Shown piece after piece: positions 28,422 through 36,564 of a DNA stretch of 64,000 nt (the stretch's first letter is position 1; each line of letters begins with the position of its first letter). The translations under genes were made by a program, and so were the position numbers. The stretch covers positions 23,823 through 87,822 of the forward strand of contig NZ_KB906275.1 in assembly GCF_000381265.1 (NCBI RefSeq), read 5' to 3'. Source of the stretch: Curvibacter lanceolatus ATCC 14669. GTDB lineage: Bacteria > Pseudomonadota > Gammaproteobacteria > Burkholderiales > Burkholderiaceae_C. The notes beneath the pieces are model-generated. The model saw only the letters and a program-made list of their open reading frames with translations. It was not told the origin of the DNA and did no database searches.

Positions 28422-28499
28422 CCCCACTGGGGATACCGTTGCCCTACGGGCTTCAGACGACTGAGCGGTCGCCCTGCGCCACCCCTAACAAGTCAAATA

Positions 28500-29504
28500 T
28501 CACATGGCAGCCAGCACCCGCGCCACCAGGCCCTGCACCGACCCATCGTGCACAAAGCCTGCGGCTTCGGCCAGCGGCGTGAGCAGCGGCGGCTGGCGGC
28601 CGAACAGGGCTTCGATGCGGCTGTCGGGGCGGTGCTGGATCAGCGCAGCGGCCGGGCGTCCCAGGTGCTGGGCGGTGGCCTCGATGACGCTGGCCACCGG
28701 CAGGCACAGCACCGGCAGTTGCCAGCAGCGCGAGGCCGGCATGGCCGAGGCGCTGAGGCTGGCCGCGTGCAGCAGGTTGTCGAGGCAGCCATCGAGCGAC
28801 ATCCACCAGGCGCTGGCCTCGGGTGACACGGGGCACTCGTAGGGGCGGCCTTCGCGCAGGGCATGGAAGATCTGGCTCATGAAGGCCGAGCCATGACCGC
28901 TCTCGGTGGCCGGGCGGGCCACGATGCCGGGCAGACGCAGGCTGCAGCCGTCCAGCTCGCCACGGCGGCTGAAGTCGGCCAGCAGAAGCTCACTCATCCA
29001 CTTGTGGGCGCCGTAGCTGAGCTCGGGCTGGGGCAGTTGCTGCTCGGTGACGGGCTCGGGCCCGAGGGCGCCGTAGACGGCCACCGAGCTGGCCAGCACC
29101 ACGCGGGGTGGCGAGGTACGCCCCTGGCGCCCCTGACGTGTCAGGCCGGCCAGGTGCTCCAGCAGCTGCACGGTGGCCAGCAGGTTGGCCTGGATACCGG
29201 CCTCGGGCTCGCGCTCGGCCAGGGCGCCGGGCATGCTGGCCAGGTGGAACACCTGTTGCGGCGGGTCGTCCGACAAATGCTGAAGCAAGGCCGGATCGGC
29301 AAAGCTGCCGGTGTAGTGGCGATGCTGGGGCCCCGGCGGGCCTTGGCGAAAATGCCGGTCAACCAAGGTGAGGCGTATGTCACCCTGCCCGGCCCCGCCC
29401 TGCACCACCCCGCCCTGCCCTGCCCCTGTGGGCGGCCCCTGCAACAGGCGTCGCACCAGCGCCGCGCCCACAAAGCCGTCCGCCCCGGTGATCAGCACAT
29501 GCAT
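28500..29504 (-). CDS. NAD-dependent epimerase/dehydratase, DenD-like
   Basis: A 334-residue extended-type SDR enzyme. It starts with LITGADGFVGAALVRRLL (Rossmann GxxGxxG), has a YxxxK catalytic pair in SYGAHKWMSE with an upstream serine in LASSVAVYG, and an RLPGIVARP segment. The sequence recalls D-erythronate dehydrogenase (DenD) and related sugar-acid oxidoreductases; substrate assignment is uncertain. Its ATG 29504 shares one base with the cupin gene's stop, so it is translationally linked and ends the long minus-strand cluster. A 30-residue glycine/glutamine-rich insert after the first helix is unusual. Confidence 0.8.
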   Translation of the reverse strand: MHVLITGADGFVGAALVRRLLQGPPTGAGQGGVVQGGAGQGDIRLTLVDRHFRQGPPGPQHRHYTGSFADPALLQHLSDDPPQQVFHLASMPGALAEREPEAGIQANLLATVQLLEHLAGLTRQGRQGRTSPPRVVLASSVAVYGALGPEPVTEQQLPQPELSYGAHKWMSELLLADFSRRGELDGCSLRLPGIVARPATESGHGSAFMSQIFHALREGRPYECPVSPEASAWWMSLDGCLDNLLHAASLSASAMPASRCWQLPVLCLPVASVIEATAQHLGRPAAALIQHRPDSRIEALFGRQPPLLTPLAEAAGFVHDGSVQGLVARVLAAM

Positions 29505-30118
29505 CAGGCGGCTCCTGCGGCGTGGGCCGCGCGGCCGGCCAGGCTGCGCGCGATGCCGGCGTCGTAGTGCCCATCGACCAGCACGAACAACATGCGGCAC
29601 GGCCGGCCCGAGCGGTTGGCCCAGGCGTGGTTGGTGCCGCGCTGCACCACCACGCTGCCCGGGCGCAGCAGCACCTCGGAGTCGTCCAGCACCAGGGTCA
29701 TCTCGCCTTCGATGACCACGCCGTAGTCCACCGATTCGGTGCGGTGCATCAGGGGGTGGGGCGAATCGGCGGCCACGGTGGAGGCGGCGGCGTCGCCGAT
29801 CTGGGTGAAGGCCTCTTTCATGCGGCCGGCCCCGGTGGCCAGGTAGTCGGCGGTGTCGGGCGGGATGTCGACAAAGCGCATGCGCGTGCCCTGGGCCGGC
29901 GGCGGCAGGCGCAGGGCGCCCAGGGTGGGATCGGCGCCGTTGTCCACGCGGGCGGGGCTGGCGTCGGTGCTCCAGACCTCATGGAAGACGGTGCCCGGAA
30001 TGGCCTCGATGGCCACCACGGTGGGCAGCGGGCCCTGGCTGCTGATGATGGCCCGACCCTGGTCGTCGTGGCCGGTGACCACGCGGTGGATGGGCGGGAA
30101 AGAGGGGGTGGTGCTCAT
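29504..30118 (-). CDS. Cupin-domain protein
   Basis: A 204-residue protein with a C-terminal cupin barrel: DYGVVIEGEMTLVLDD, then LLRPGSVVVQRGTNHAW and a final strand. The histidines and glutamates of a metal site are partly present (HRTES, EGE, TNHAW). The N-terminal 90 residues form a second, weaker beta region. Cupins of this kind next to cyclase and oxygenase genes are often small-molecule binding or isomerase proteins; no specific reaction is claimed. It sits between the cyclase and the SDR of the catabolic cluster. Confidence 0.75.
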   Translation of the reverse strand: MSTTPSFPPIHRVVTGHDDQGRAIISSQGPLPTVVAIEAIPGTVFHEVWSTDASPARVDNGADPTLGALRLPPPAQGTRMRFVDIPPDTADYLATGAGRMKEAFTQIGDAAASTVAADSPHPLMHRTESVDYGVVIEGEMTLVLDDSEVLLRPGSVVVQRGTNHAWANRSGRPCRMLFVLVDGHYDAGIARSLAGRAAHAAGAA

Positions 30119-30185
30119 GGTGTGCAGACGCTGGGTTCGTGTGGAGGGTTTTTGCGGAAGCTTCGTTCGGATGGAAAGAGGCGGA

Positions 30186-30989
30186 TCAGACCGGGTCGAA
30201 GATGGCCACGGCCCGGGTCCAGCCGGCCGAGGCGCCGCGGATCTTGTGCGGAAAGCAGCTGATGGTGAAGCCGTGCGGGGGCAGCACCTCCAGCTGGTGC
30301 AGCTTCTCGAGGTGGCAGTAGCCGATGTCGCGCCCGGCCTTGTGGCCTTCCCAGATCAGGGCCTTGTTGCCGGTCTCTGCGATGCGCTGGGCGGTGTACG
30401 AAAAGGGGGCGTCCCAGCTCCAGGCGTCGGTGCCGGTGAGGCGCACGCCGCGCTCGAGCAGGTACATGGTGGCCTCGTAGCCCATGCCACAGCCGGCGTT
30501 CAGGTAGTCGCTGTGGCCGTAGCGCTCGCCCGCGCGGGTGTTGACCAGCACGATGTCGAGCGGCTGCAGGCTGTAGCCGATGCGGGCCAGTTCGGCCTCG
30601 ACATCGGCGGCGGTGGCCACGTAGCCGTCGGGGAAATGCCGGAAGTCGAGCTTCACACCGGGCTGGAAACACCACTCCAGCGGCACCTGGTCGATGGTGA
30701 TGGCGGGCCGGGCCTCGCCCAGGCGGGCGTCCATGGTGGCGTGGAAGTGGTAGGGCGCGTCCAGGTGGGTGCCGTTGTGGGTGGTGAGGGTGACCCACTC
30801 GGCTGCGGCGGCCTGGCCGTCGGGGTAGTCCGCCGGCACGGTGCCCGGCAGCATATGCATGAACTCGGGCAGGGTGTCGGCGTGGGTCTGGTAGGTGATG
30901 CGCGGCGCCAGCGGCGGTGGGTCGGACAGCACATCGTTTTCGAGGTAGATCGACAGGTCGACCAGGCGGCGGGTGGGTTTGGTACTCAT
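30186..30989 (-). CDS. Cyclase family protein (kynurenine-formamidase-like hydrolase)
   Basis: A 267-residue metal-dependent hydrolase of the Cyclase/KynB family. The zinc motif HNGTHLDAPYHF (HxGTHxDxPxHF) is complete, with a later GHSDYLN and HLEKLHQL. Members hydrolyse amides or lactones, for example N-formylkynurenine. The gene lies downstream of the monooxygenase and MFS genes; cleavage of a lactone or amide intermediate is inferred. ATG 30989 begins MSTKPTRRLVDLSIYLEND; the frame is open further upstream but without family sequence. Confidence 0.83.
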   Translation of the reverse strand: MSTKPTRRLVDLSIYLENDVLSDPPPLAPRITYQTHADTLPEFMHMLPGTVPADYPDGQAAAAEWVTLTTHNGTHLDAPYHFHATMDARLGEARPAITIDQVPLEWCFQPGVKLDFRHFPDGYVATAADVEAELARIGYSLQPLDIVLVNTRAGERYGHSDYLNAGCGMGYEATMYLLERGVRLTGTDAWSWDAPFSYTAQRIAETGNKALIWEGHKAGRDIGYCHLEKLHQLEVLPPHGFTISCFPHKIRGASAGWTRAVAIFDPV

Positions 30990-31023
30990 GGGGTGCTTGG
31001 CTAAGACTTGAAGGGAGGCGCGC

Positions 31024-32274
31024 TCAGACAGGCTGCGCTGGATGGGCTGGCGTGCGCTGGCGAGCCTGTGAGAAGCAGGCCACGGCACAGGCCGCCGTGA
31101 GCACGGCCGCCACGGCCAGGCTTTCGTAGCCGGCCCACTTGACCAGGGTGCCGCCCAGCACGGGGCCCAGGGCGGCGCCGGCCATCATCATGGCCGGGGT
31201 GGCGGCCAGGGCCCGGCCGCTGGGGTCGAGCCGGGCCAGCAGGCCGAAGGCAAAGGTGTGGGTGAAGATCATCACCGCGGCAAACACCGAGGCGGCGGCG
31301 GCATAGGGGGCAAACTGCTGGCTTTGGGTGATCACCAGCACCAGCACGGCCTGGGCCAGCGGGCCGCACAGCACCACGCGCTCGGCCGGCCAGCGCCGTT
31401 GCAGCAGCGCGGCCAGGCCGGCGGGCAGCAGGTTGACCAGGCCCAGCGCCACCAGCACCGCATTGACGGCCTGCAGGCCAAAGCCCCGGTCCATGCCGAT
31501 GCGCTCCAGAAAGCTGAACATCATGGCCTGCACTACCGCCATGCAGCTGACCCCCAAGGCCCCCAGCCAGACGGCTCGGCCCAGGGCCACACGGGGGGCT
31601 GCGGCCTGGGTGCCCTGCCCTGCCACCGGCAGCGGGCCCCGCACGAGCTGCGGGAACGCCAGCCCGGTGGCCACACAGGCCACGGCCATGACGCCGGCAA
31701 ACACCTGGAACAGCAGAGCCCCGCCCAGCTGGGCCAACAGGGGTGGCACCGCCGCAAAGAACAGCACGGCAAACACCCCCAGCGCGATGCCGACAAAGGC
31801 AAACAGCCGGTGCGGGTTGGCGCTGCGCGCAATGGTGCCGTGGGTGCAGCTGAGGGCGGCGGCCGAGGTGACGCCGGCCAGGACGTGCAGCACGGCCATG
31901 GTGGCATAGTCGGTGGTCTGCGACACGCCGGCAAAGGCCAGCGCGGCCAGGCCAAAACCCAGCGCGGCCACCAGCCGCCCGGGCAGGCGGTGCAGGCGCG
32001 GCGCCACGGCCAGGCTGCTGAACACCGCCCCCACCAGGAACAGGGTGGCCAGGCCCCCGGCCTGCTGCGGGTCCAGGTGGTAGGCCGAGACCAGGGTGCC
32101 CACCCAGACCGGCAGGGCCACCAAGTCGAGCATACCGGCGCAGTGCGCCAGCATCAGCGCCAGCCGGGCCGGCCAGCGCTCGGTGTCGGCCCGTTCTGCA
32201 AAAGCGGAAGCAGGAACAGAAGCCGCGGCGGTGGCCGCAGCCGGCGGGCGCGCGGTGGACACCGGCTGGCTCAT
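31024..32274 (-). CDS. MFS transporter
   Basis: A 416-residue inner-membrane protein with about 12 hydrophobic helices after a 35-residue alanine-rich cytoplasmic start. TM1 contains HCAGMLDLVALPVWVG and helix 2-3 has LFLVGAVFSSLAVAPRL. No specific subfamily motif is recognised. It overlaps the monooxygenase stop by four bases (ATGA), which ties it to the catabolic pathway as probable importer of the substrate or exporter of a product. Confidence 0.85.
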   Translation of the reverse strand: MSQPVSTARPPAAATAAASVPASAFAERADTERWPARLALMLAHCAGMLDLVALPVWVGTLVSAYHLDPQQAGGLATLFLVGAVFSSLAVAPRLHRLPGRLVAALGFGLAALAFAGVSQTTDYATMAVLHVLAGVTSAAALSCTHGTIARSANPHRLFAFVGIALGVFAVLFFAAVPPLLAQLGGALLFQVFAGVMAVACVATGLAFPQLVRGPLPVAGQGTQAAAPRVALGRAVWLGALGVSCMAVVQAMMFSFLERIGMDRGFGLQAVNAVLVALGLVNLLPAGLAALLQRRWPAERVVLCGPLAQAVLVLVITQSQQFAPYAAAASVFAAVMIFTHTFAFGLLARLDPSGRALAATPAMMMAGAALGPVLGGTLVKWAGYESLAVAAVLTAACAVACFSQARQRTPAHPAQPV

Positions 32275-33422
32275 ACGGGCTCCGCCAGGCTCATCAGCGA
32301 GGCGCGCATGATGCGCGCGTGTTCGGCCTTGTCGCCGCCCGTGATCTCGATCTCGCCCAGGCGGCCCGAGTTCTCGACCACCATGCGGCAGCGCTCCCAG
32401 CGCCGGTTCTCAAAGCGTTGCAGGGCGGCGTCCAAGCCGTCGCCGGGCTCCAGCTCCTGGGCCAGCACCAGGGCGTCTTCGATGCCGATGCAGGCGCCCG
32501 AGGCCAGGTGCGGCGTGGTGGCGTGCACGGTGTCGCCGATCAGCACCACCCGGCCCTGGTGCCAGGGGCGCGGCATGAGCAGGCCTTCGAGGGGGCGGAA
32601 CACGATCTGCGACTCGGGCGTCAGCAGGCTGCGCAGCTGCTGCACCTGGGGGGCGCTGAAGGGGGCCAGCAAGGCGTCGAGCAGGCGATAAAAGTCGGCC
32701 GGCGGCACGTGGGTGTTGTGCTCGCGGTCTTCGGTCAGGAACAGGTACATCTCGGTCTTGGAGACCGGGTTGACGCCCACCTTGATCTTGGGGCCCACCC
32801 ACATCATGGCGTGGTCCACGCTGTCGGGGCGGGGCAGCACGGCGCGCCACACGGCCTGGCCGCTGTAGCGCGGGGTCGGGGCCTGCGGGAACACGGCCTG
32901 CCGCACCTTGGAGTACAGGCCGTCGGCACCGATGACCAGGTCGTAGCGGCGCTGGCTGCCGTCGGTGAAGCGCACGTCGACGCCTTCGGCGTCCTGGCGG
33001 ATCTCGGTGAAGGTGCTGCCCAGAAACACCTGGGTGCCCGAGGCCCGGGTGGCCTCGGCCAGCAGGCGCGCCAGCACGGGGCGCATGATGGCGCCGCCGC
33101 CCGGCACATCGGCCCCGGCGATGCGGGGCGTGGGCAGCAGGGCCAGCGTGGCACCGTTGGGGGCCAGCAGCTCGACACCATCCGAGGCATGGCCGACTTG
33201 CAGGAAGGGGTCCAGGATGCCCAGTTGCCGGAAGGCCCGCAGGGTGGCGCCACCCAGGCTGATGCCCGCGCCATAGGAGCGCCAGCCGGGGTCGATCTCG
33301 ACCAGGTCAACCTGCTGGCCGCGTTTGCGCAGCTCGATGGCGGCCGCCATGCCGGAAAAGCCGCCGCCGATGATCAGGATCTTGTGTTGCTGGGACGATG
33401 GTTGTGGGTGGGATGGGCTCAT
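32271..33422 (-). CDS. FAD-dependent aromatic monooxygenase
   Basis: A 383-residue class A flavoprotein monooxygenase. FAD motifs in order: IIGGGFSGMAAAIELRKRG (GxGxxG at about 19-24), the DG motif DLVIGADGLYSKVR, and the GD motif VVLIGDTVHATTPHLASGA. These enzymes use NAD(P)H and O2 to hydroxylate phenolic or N-heterocyclic rings. ATG 33422 overlaps the Rieske gene's stop by four bases; the open frame upstream lacks family features. Together with the extradiol dioxygenase it suggests ring hydroxylation followed by meta cleavage. The ring substrate is not evident from sequence. Confidence 0.88.
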   Translation of the reverse strand: MSPSHPQPSSQQHKILIIGGGFSGMAAAIELRKRGQQVDLVEIDPGWRSYGAGISLGGATLRAFRQLGILDPFLQVGHASDGVELLAPNGATLALLPTPRIAGADVPGGGAIMRPVLARLLAEATRASGTQVFLGSTFTEIRQDAEGVDVRFTDGSQRRYDLVIGADGLYSKVRQAVFPQAPTPRYSGQAVWRAVLPRPDSVDHAMMWVGPKIKVGVNPVSKTEMYLFLTEDREHNTHVPPADFYRLLDALLAPFSAPQVQQLRSLLTPESQIVFRPLEGLLMPRPWHQGRVVLIGDTVHATTPHLASGACIGIEDALVLAQELEPGDGLDAALQRFENRRWERCRMVVENSGRLGEIEITGGDKAEHARIMRASLMSLAEPV

Positions 33423-33793
33423 GGGATGTCTCCGTTTTTTGAAATCAGTTGGTGGCGATGCAGGCTCAGCTCGCCCTGGGGGCTTTGCTCGATGGCCAGC
33501 CGCGCCAGGGCCTGCCCCAGGCAGGGGCCCAGGGTGCATTGCCCGGTGGCGATGTCGAACTGTGCGCCATGCGCGTGGCAGACGATGCTGTCGCCGGCCG
33601 CGTTGAGGTAGGCGTCTTTGCGCCAGGCCATGGGCGTGCCGCCGTGGTGGGGGCAGGCATCGCGGTAGGCATGGACCTGGCCCTGGCGGCGCACCAGCAG
33701 CACCGAGTCCTGCCCCTGCTGCAGGGGGTCGAAGCCACGCGAGCTGCCCTCGGGCAGATCGTCCAGGTGGCACAGGCGGATCCAGGGTGACAC
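33419..33793 (-). CDS. Rieske [2Fe-2S] ferredoxin-like protein
   Basis: A 124-residue single-domain Rieske protein. Both cluster motifs are intact: ACPHHGG and CHAHGAQFD (C-x-H...C-x-x-H). Such ferredoxins pass electrons to oxygenases or reactivate extradiol dioxygenase iron. GTG 33793 is chosen as start because GGCGAG lies six bases upstream and it is 13 bases after the dioxygenase stop; the frame is open upstream only inside that gene. Position between the dioxygenase and the flavin monooxygenase supports a redox role in the same pathway. Confidence 0.85.
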   Translation of the reverse strand: MSPWIRLCHLDDLPEGSSRGFDPLQQGQDSVLLVRRQGQVHAYRDACPHHGGTPMAWRKDAYLNAAGDSIVCHAHGAQFDIATGQCTLGPCLGQALARLAIEQSPQGELSLHRHQLISKNGDIP

Positions 33794-33806
33794 GGTGGCG
33801 CTCGCC

Positions 33807-34778
33807 TCAGTGTTCTGCCTGAGCGGAGTGAGCGGCCTGAGCTGCGCCGGGCGGCGGGCCGGAGGGGGCCCATTTCTCGCGGTGCTGGAACAGGAACAGC
33901 TGCGAGGCGTCGGCGCCCATGGGGGTCTCGCGGGCCTGCCATTGGTCGTCGTGCAGGTCCATGTCGGCGTCGTACTCGACATGGCAGCCCAGGGGGCTGT
34001 TGAAGTACCAGAACCAGTTGGAGCCGAAGCGGTGCCGCCCCGGGCCCCAGAACGACTGGTAGCCCTGGTTGACGAAGCGCGTGCCGGCCTGCATCAGCTC
34101 GGACGGGCCGCCCAGGTGGAAGGTGAAGTGTTCCACCCCCTTCATGAACGGGGGGGTCTGGATCAGGAACAGGGTGTGGTGGTCCAGCGTGCCGGCGGGG
34201 CGCAGAAAGGGGCCCACGCCGGTGAAGCGGTCGGTGCAGCGAAAGCCCAGGCGCTGCACATAGAAGGCCTCAGCCCGGGCCGCATCGGGCACAAAGTACA
34301 CCACGTGCGACAGGGTGCGCGGGCGGATGGCGGTGTCGTCGCTGGCCGCCACCTGGTTGGCCGGGCGCTGTGCCGGCGCACCGGGCGCGTTGACGGTTTC
34401 GGCCGGCAGGCCGATGGGGCGGCGCACGCTGAGCTGGAAGCCCAGGGCAAAGCCCATGTCGTCCTGGGTTTCGAGCGAGCCGTCGGGCAGACGGCGCACC
34501 TCGCGGTCGCGGCCCAGTTCAGCGGCAATGGCGTCCAGGGTGGCGGCATCGGCCACGCCGTAGACGGTCTTGCGCAGCTGGCTGGCCGTGCCCAGGGGGG
34601 CGGGCAAGTTGGGGTCGTCACGGCGGGCCAGCACGATGGCCGTGCCGTCCAGGGCTTCAAAGCGGCCGCCATCGGCGTTCAGCCCGACCGGCTGCAGGCC
34701 GTAGTCAGTGAGGTAGCGGCTGCAGGCGGCGAGGTCGTCCACGCCAAAGACCAGGGCATCGGGTCCGATGATGTTCAT
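33807..34778 (-). CDS. Type I extradiol ring-cleavage dioxygenase (VOC superfamily)
   Basis: A 323-residue two-module VOC protein. The C-terminal module carries the metal triad: His158 (TLSHVVYFV), His217 (GVEHFTF) and Glu268 (GCHVEYDAD), with spacing like BphC-type 2,3-dihydroxybiphenyl dioxygenases. The N-terminal module lacks metal ligands, as usual. These enzymes open catechols next to the hydroxyls using Fe(II) and O2. The neighbouring alpha/beta hydrolase would cleave the resulting dienoate. The catechol substrate is unknown. Confidence 0.87.
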   Translation of the reverse strand: MNIIGPDALVFGVDDLAACSRYLTDYGLQPVGLNADGGRFEALDGTAIVLARRDDPNLPAPLGTASQLRKTVYGVADAATLDAIAAELGRDREVRRLPDGSLETQDDMGFALGFQLSVRRPIGLPAETVNAPGAPAQRPANQVAASDDTAIRPRTLSHVVYFVPDAARAEAFYVQRLGFRCTDRFTGVGPFLRPAGTLDHHTLFLIQTPPFMKGVEHFTFHLGGPSELMQAGTRFVNQGYQSFWGPGRHRFGSNWFWYFNSPLGCHVEYDADMDLHDDQWQARETPMGADASQLFLFQHREKWAPSGPPPGAAQAAHSAQAEH

Positions 34779-34808
34779 GCAATGTCTCCAGAAAAGGGGG
34801 CGGTTGAA

Positions 34809-35981
34809 TCAGAGGGGGGTGCCCTGCGCGGTGCGCCCGCCCAGGGTTTCGGCCACCCAGTCGGCGATGTAGGCGCCGGCGTTGGCCGAGTTGTCGAAGC
34901 TCGAGTGCTGCACGCCGCCTTCGCGGTCGGTGAAGACCTTGAGCTCGCGTTGGGGGCTGTTCACCAGCTGCTCGTAGGTGCGGTGGGCCCAGTGCAGCGG
35001 GATCTGCGAATCCTTCTCGCCATGGGTGACCAGGAAGGGCACGCGGATGCGGTCGAGCACGCCGTCCAGGTGCACGTTCTCGGCGATGCGCATGAAGTCG
35101 TCCTGGTCCTTGGCGCCCCAGACCCAGCGCACATGCTCCCAGTAGTGGGGCACGGGCAGGCTGCCCTCGCGGGCCAGGCGCTTTTTCTGCACGTCGCGCC
35201 AGTCGTGGTTGGCGCCCCACACCACGCCGCAGGCAAAGCGCGGCTCGAAGGCCACCGCACGCGGGCAGTAGTAGCCGCCCAGCGACACGCCTTCGAGGCC
35301 GATGCGCCGGGGATCGATGTCGCTGCGGGTTTCCAGCCAGTCCACCACGCGGCTGGCCCAGTGCTCGCTGTCGTAGCGGGCGGTGAGGCCCTGCAGGCGC
35401 AAGGCCTCGCCGGTGCCGGGCTGGTCGATGATCAGCGAGGCCACGCCGCGTTGCGCCAGCCAGGCCGGCAGGCCCACGCGGTATTTCATCTCCTTGGTCG
35501 AGTCCAGACCGTTGACCTGGACCAGGATGGGCGCCGGCCCGGTGACGCCGTGGGCGCGCACGAACAGGCCCGACAGGTGCTGGCCCTCGTAGGGGATGCG
35601 CACGAACTCGCAGTTCTCGCCGGTCAGCTCGACGCCGCGGCGGAAAGTCTGCAGAAACTGATGGTACAGGGCCAGCCGACCCTCGCTGCCGTGCGCCAGC
35701 AGGCGCTCGGCCGTGATCAGGTAGGTGGCGGCGCGGTTGAGCTTGTCGCCGGCCGAGATCAGCCGGCCACGGGCCTCGTCTTCGGCGGCCAGTTCGCTGA
35801 GCTGGTTGGCCATGCGCACCCAGGTCTCGCGAAAGGCGGCGGTGCCGGCCGCGTCGGGTTGCTTGGCGGCCTCGGTCAGGGGCGCGCACATGGCCTGGAT
35901 CTCACCCATGCGGGCGCCCATCTCGATGGCCAGGTTGATGGACAGATCCCAGACGTAGTTGGTGGGGAAGAAACGAAACAT
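34809..35981 (-). CDS. Alpha/beta hydrolase, C-C hydrolase-like (FrsA/pseudooxynicotine hydrolase group)
   Basis: A 390-residue hydrolase with a 120-residue helical N-terminal cap before the hydrolase fold. Nucleophile Ser233 is in GLEGVSLGGYYCP, an aspartate in THGEKDSQIPLHW, and a histidine in GGVQHSSFDN. The layout resembles 2,6-dihydropseudooxynicotine hydrolase and relatives that break C-C bonds in diketones. Placed just after (in transcription, before) the extradiol dioxygenase, it likely hydrolyses the meta-cleavage product. Substrate inferred from context only. Confidence 0.83.
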   Translation of the reverse strand: MFRFFPTNYVWDLSINLAIEMGARMGEIQAMCAPLTEAAKQPDAAGTAAFRETWVRMANQLSELAAEDEARGRLISAGDKLNRAATYLITAERLLAHGSEGRLALYHQFLQTFRRGVELTGENCEFVRIPYEGQHLSGLFVRAHGVTGPAPILVQVNGLDSTKEMKYRVGLPAWLAQRGVASLIIDQPGTGEALRLQGLTARYDSEHWASRVVDWLETRSDIDPRRIGLEGVSLGGYYCPRAVAFEPRFACGVVWGANHDWRDVQKKRLAREGSLPVPHYWEHVRWVWGAKDQDDFMRIAENVHLDGVLDRIRVPFLVTHGEKDSQIPLHWAHRTYEQLVNSPQRELKVFTDREGGVQHSSFDNSANAGAYIADWVAETLGGRTAQGTPL

Positions 35982-36022
35982 GCAAGGTCCTCTTCAAAAA
36001 TGCGGTGGGTGAGCTACCGGGC

Positions 36023-36526
36023 TCAGTGCGCGCCGGGCCCGATGCCCAGGCTGGCAAAGAAGCGGCGGGTGGGCTCGTCGGCAAAGTCGGGCACGAAGCG
36101 GAAGGCCACGATGCGGCCCTGGCGCACGCGCACCTCGTCGGTGCCCAGCGCCCGCTCCACCCCGGCGCGGCGGGTCAGGGCGCTGCGCAGCTCCAGCGTG
36201 GCGCGCACGGTGTCGCCCTGGACCTGGGTGCGCAGCAGGGTGATCTCGCCGGCCTGGCTGAGCACGGTGGCGTCGATGTACAGCGACAGGCACTGCTTGT
36301 TGCTCATCTCGGGGCGGCAGGCCGGGAAGTCGGAGCGCTCGACGTCGTCGGCGATCAGCGCCTCGACGGCCGCCTTGTCATGCGCCTTGACGGCGGCCAG
36401 GTACTGCTGGAACACCTGGTCGGGGGCGGTCTGGGCATGGGCAGCCACGGCAAGGCCGCTCATCAGGGCGGCGGCGAGCGCCGCGCGCAGGGGGTGGCGG
36501 CCGAAGAGCAGGTTGATCAGCTTCAT
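36023..36526 (-). CDS. Exported NTF2/SnoaL-like protein
   Basis: A 167-residue protein with a signal peptide (basic start, hydrophobic ALAAALMSGLAVAAHAQ, cleavage near AHAQ) and a small NTF2-like cone fold: VFQQYLAAVKAHDKAAVEAL followed by three or four strands. Two cysteines (PACRPEMSNKQC) could form a periplasmic disulfide. It lies between the RND gene and the hydrolase. NTF2-like proteins bind hydrophobic ligands; a chaperone or carrier role for the pathway substrate is possible but unproven. Confidence 0.65.
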   Translation of the reverse strand: MKLINLLFGRHPLRAALAAALMSGLAVAAHAQTAPDQVFQQYLAAVKAHDKAAVEALIADDVERSDFPACRPEMSNKQCLSLYIDATVLSQAGEITLLRTQVQGDTVRATLELRSALTRRAGVERALGTDEVRVRQGRIVAFRFVPDFADEPTRRFFASLGIGPGAH

Positions 36527-36564
36527 AGGGTCCTTCTTTCGGGTTCAGGTGGTTTCACGCCAGG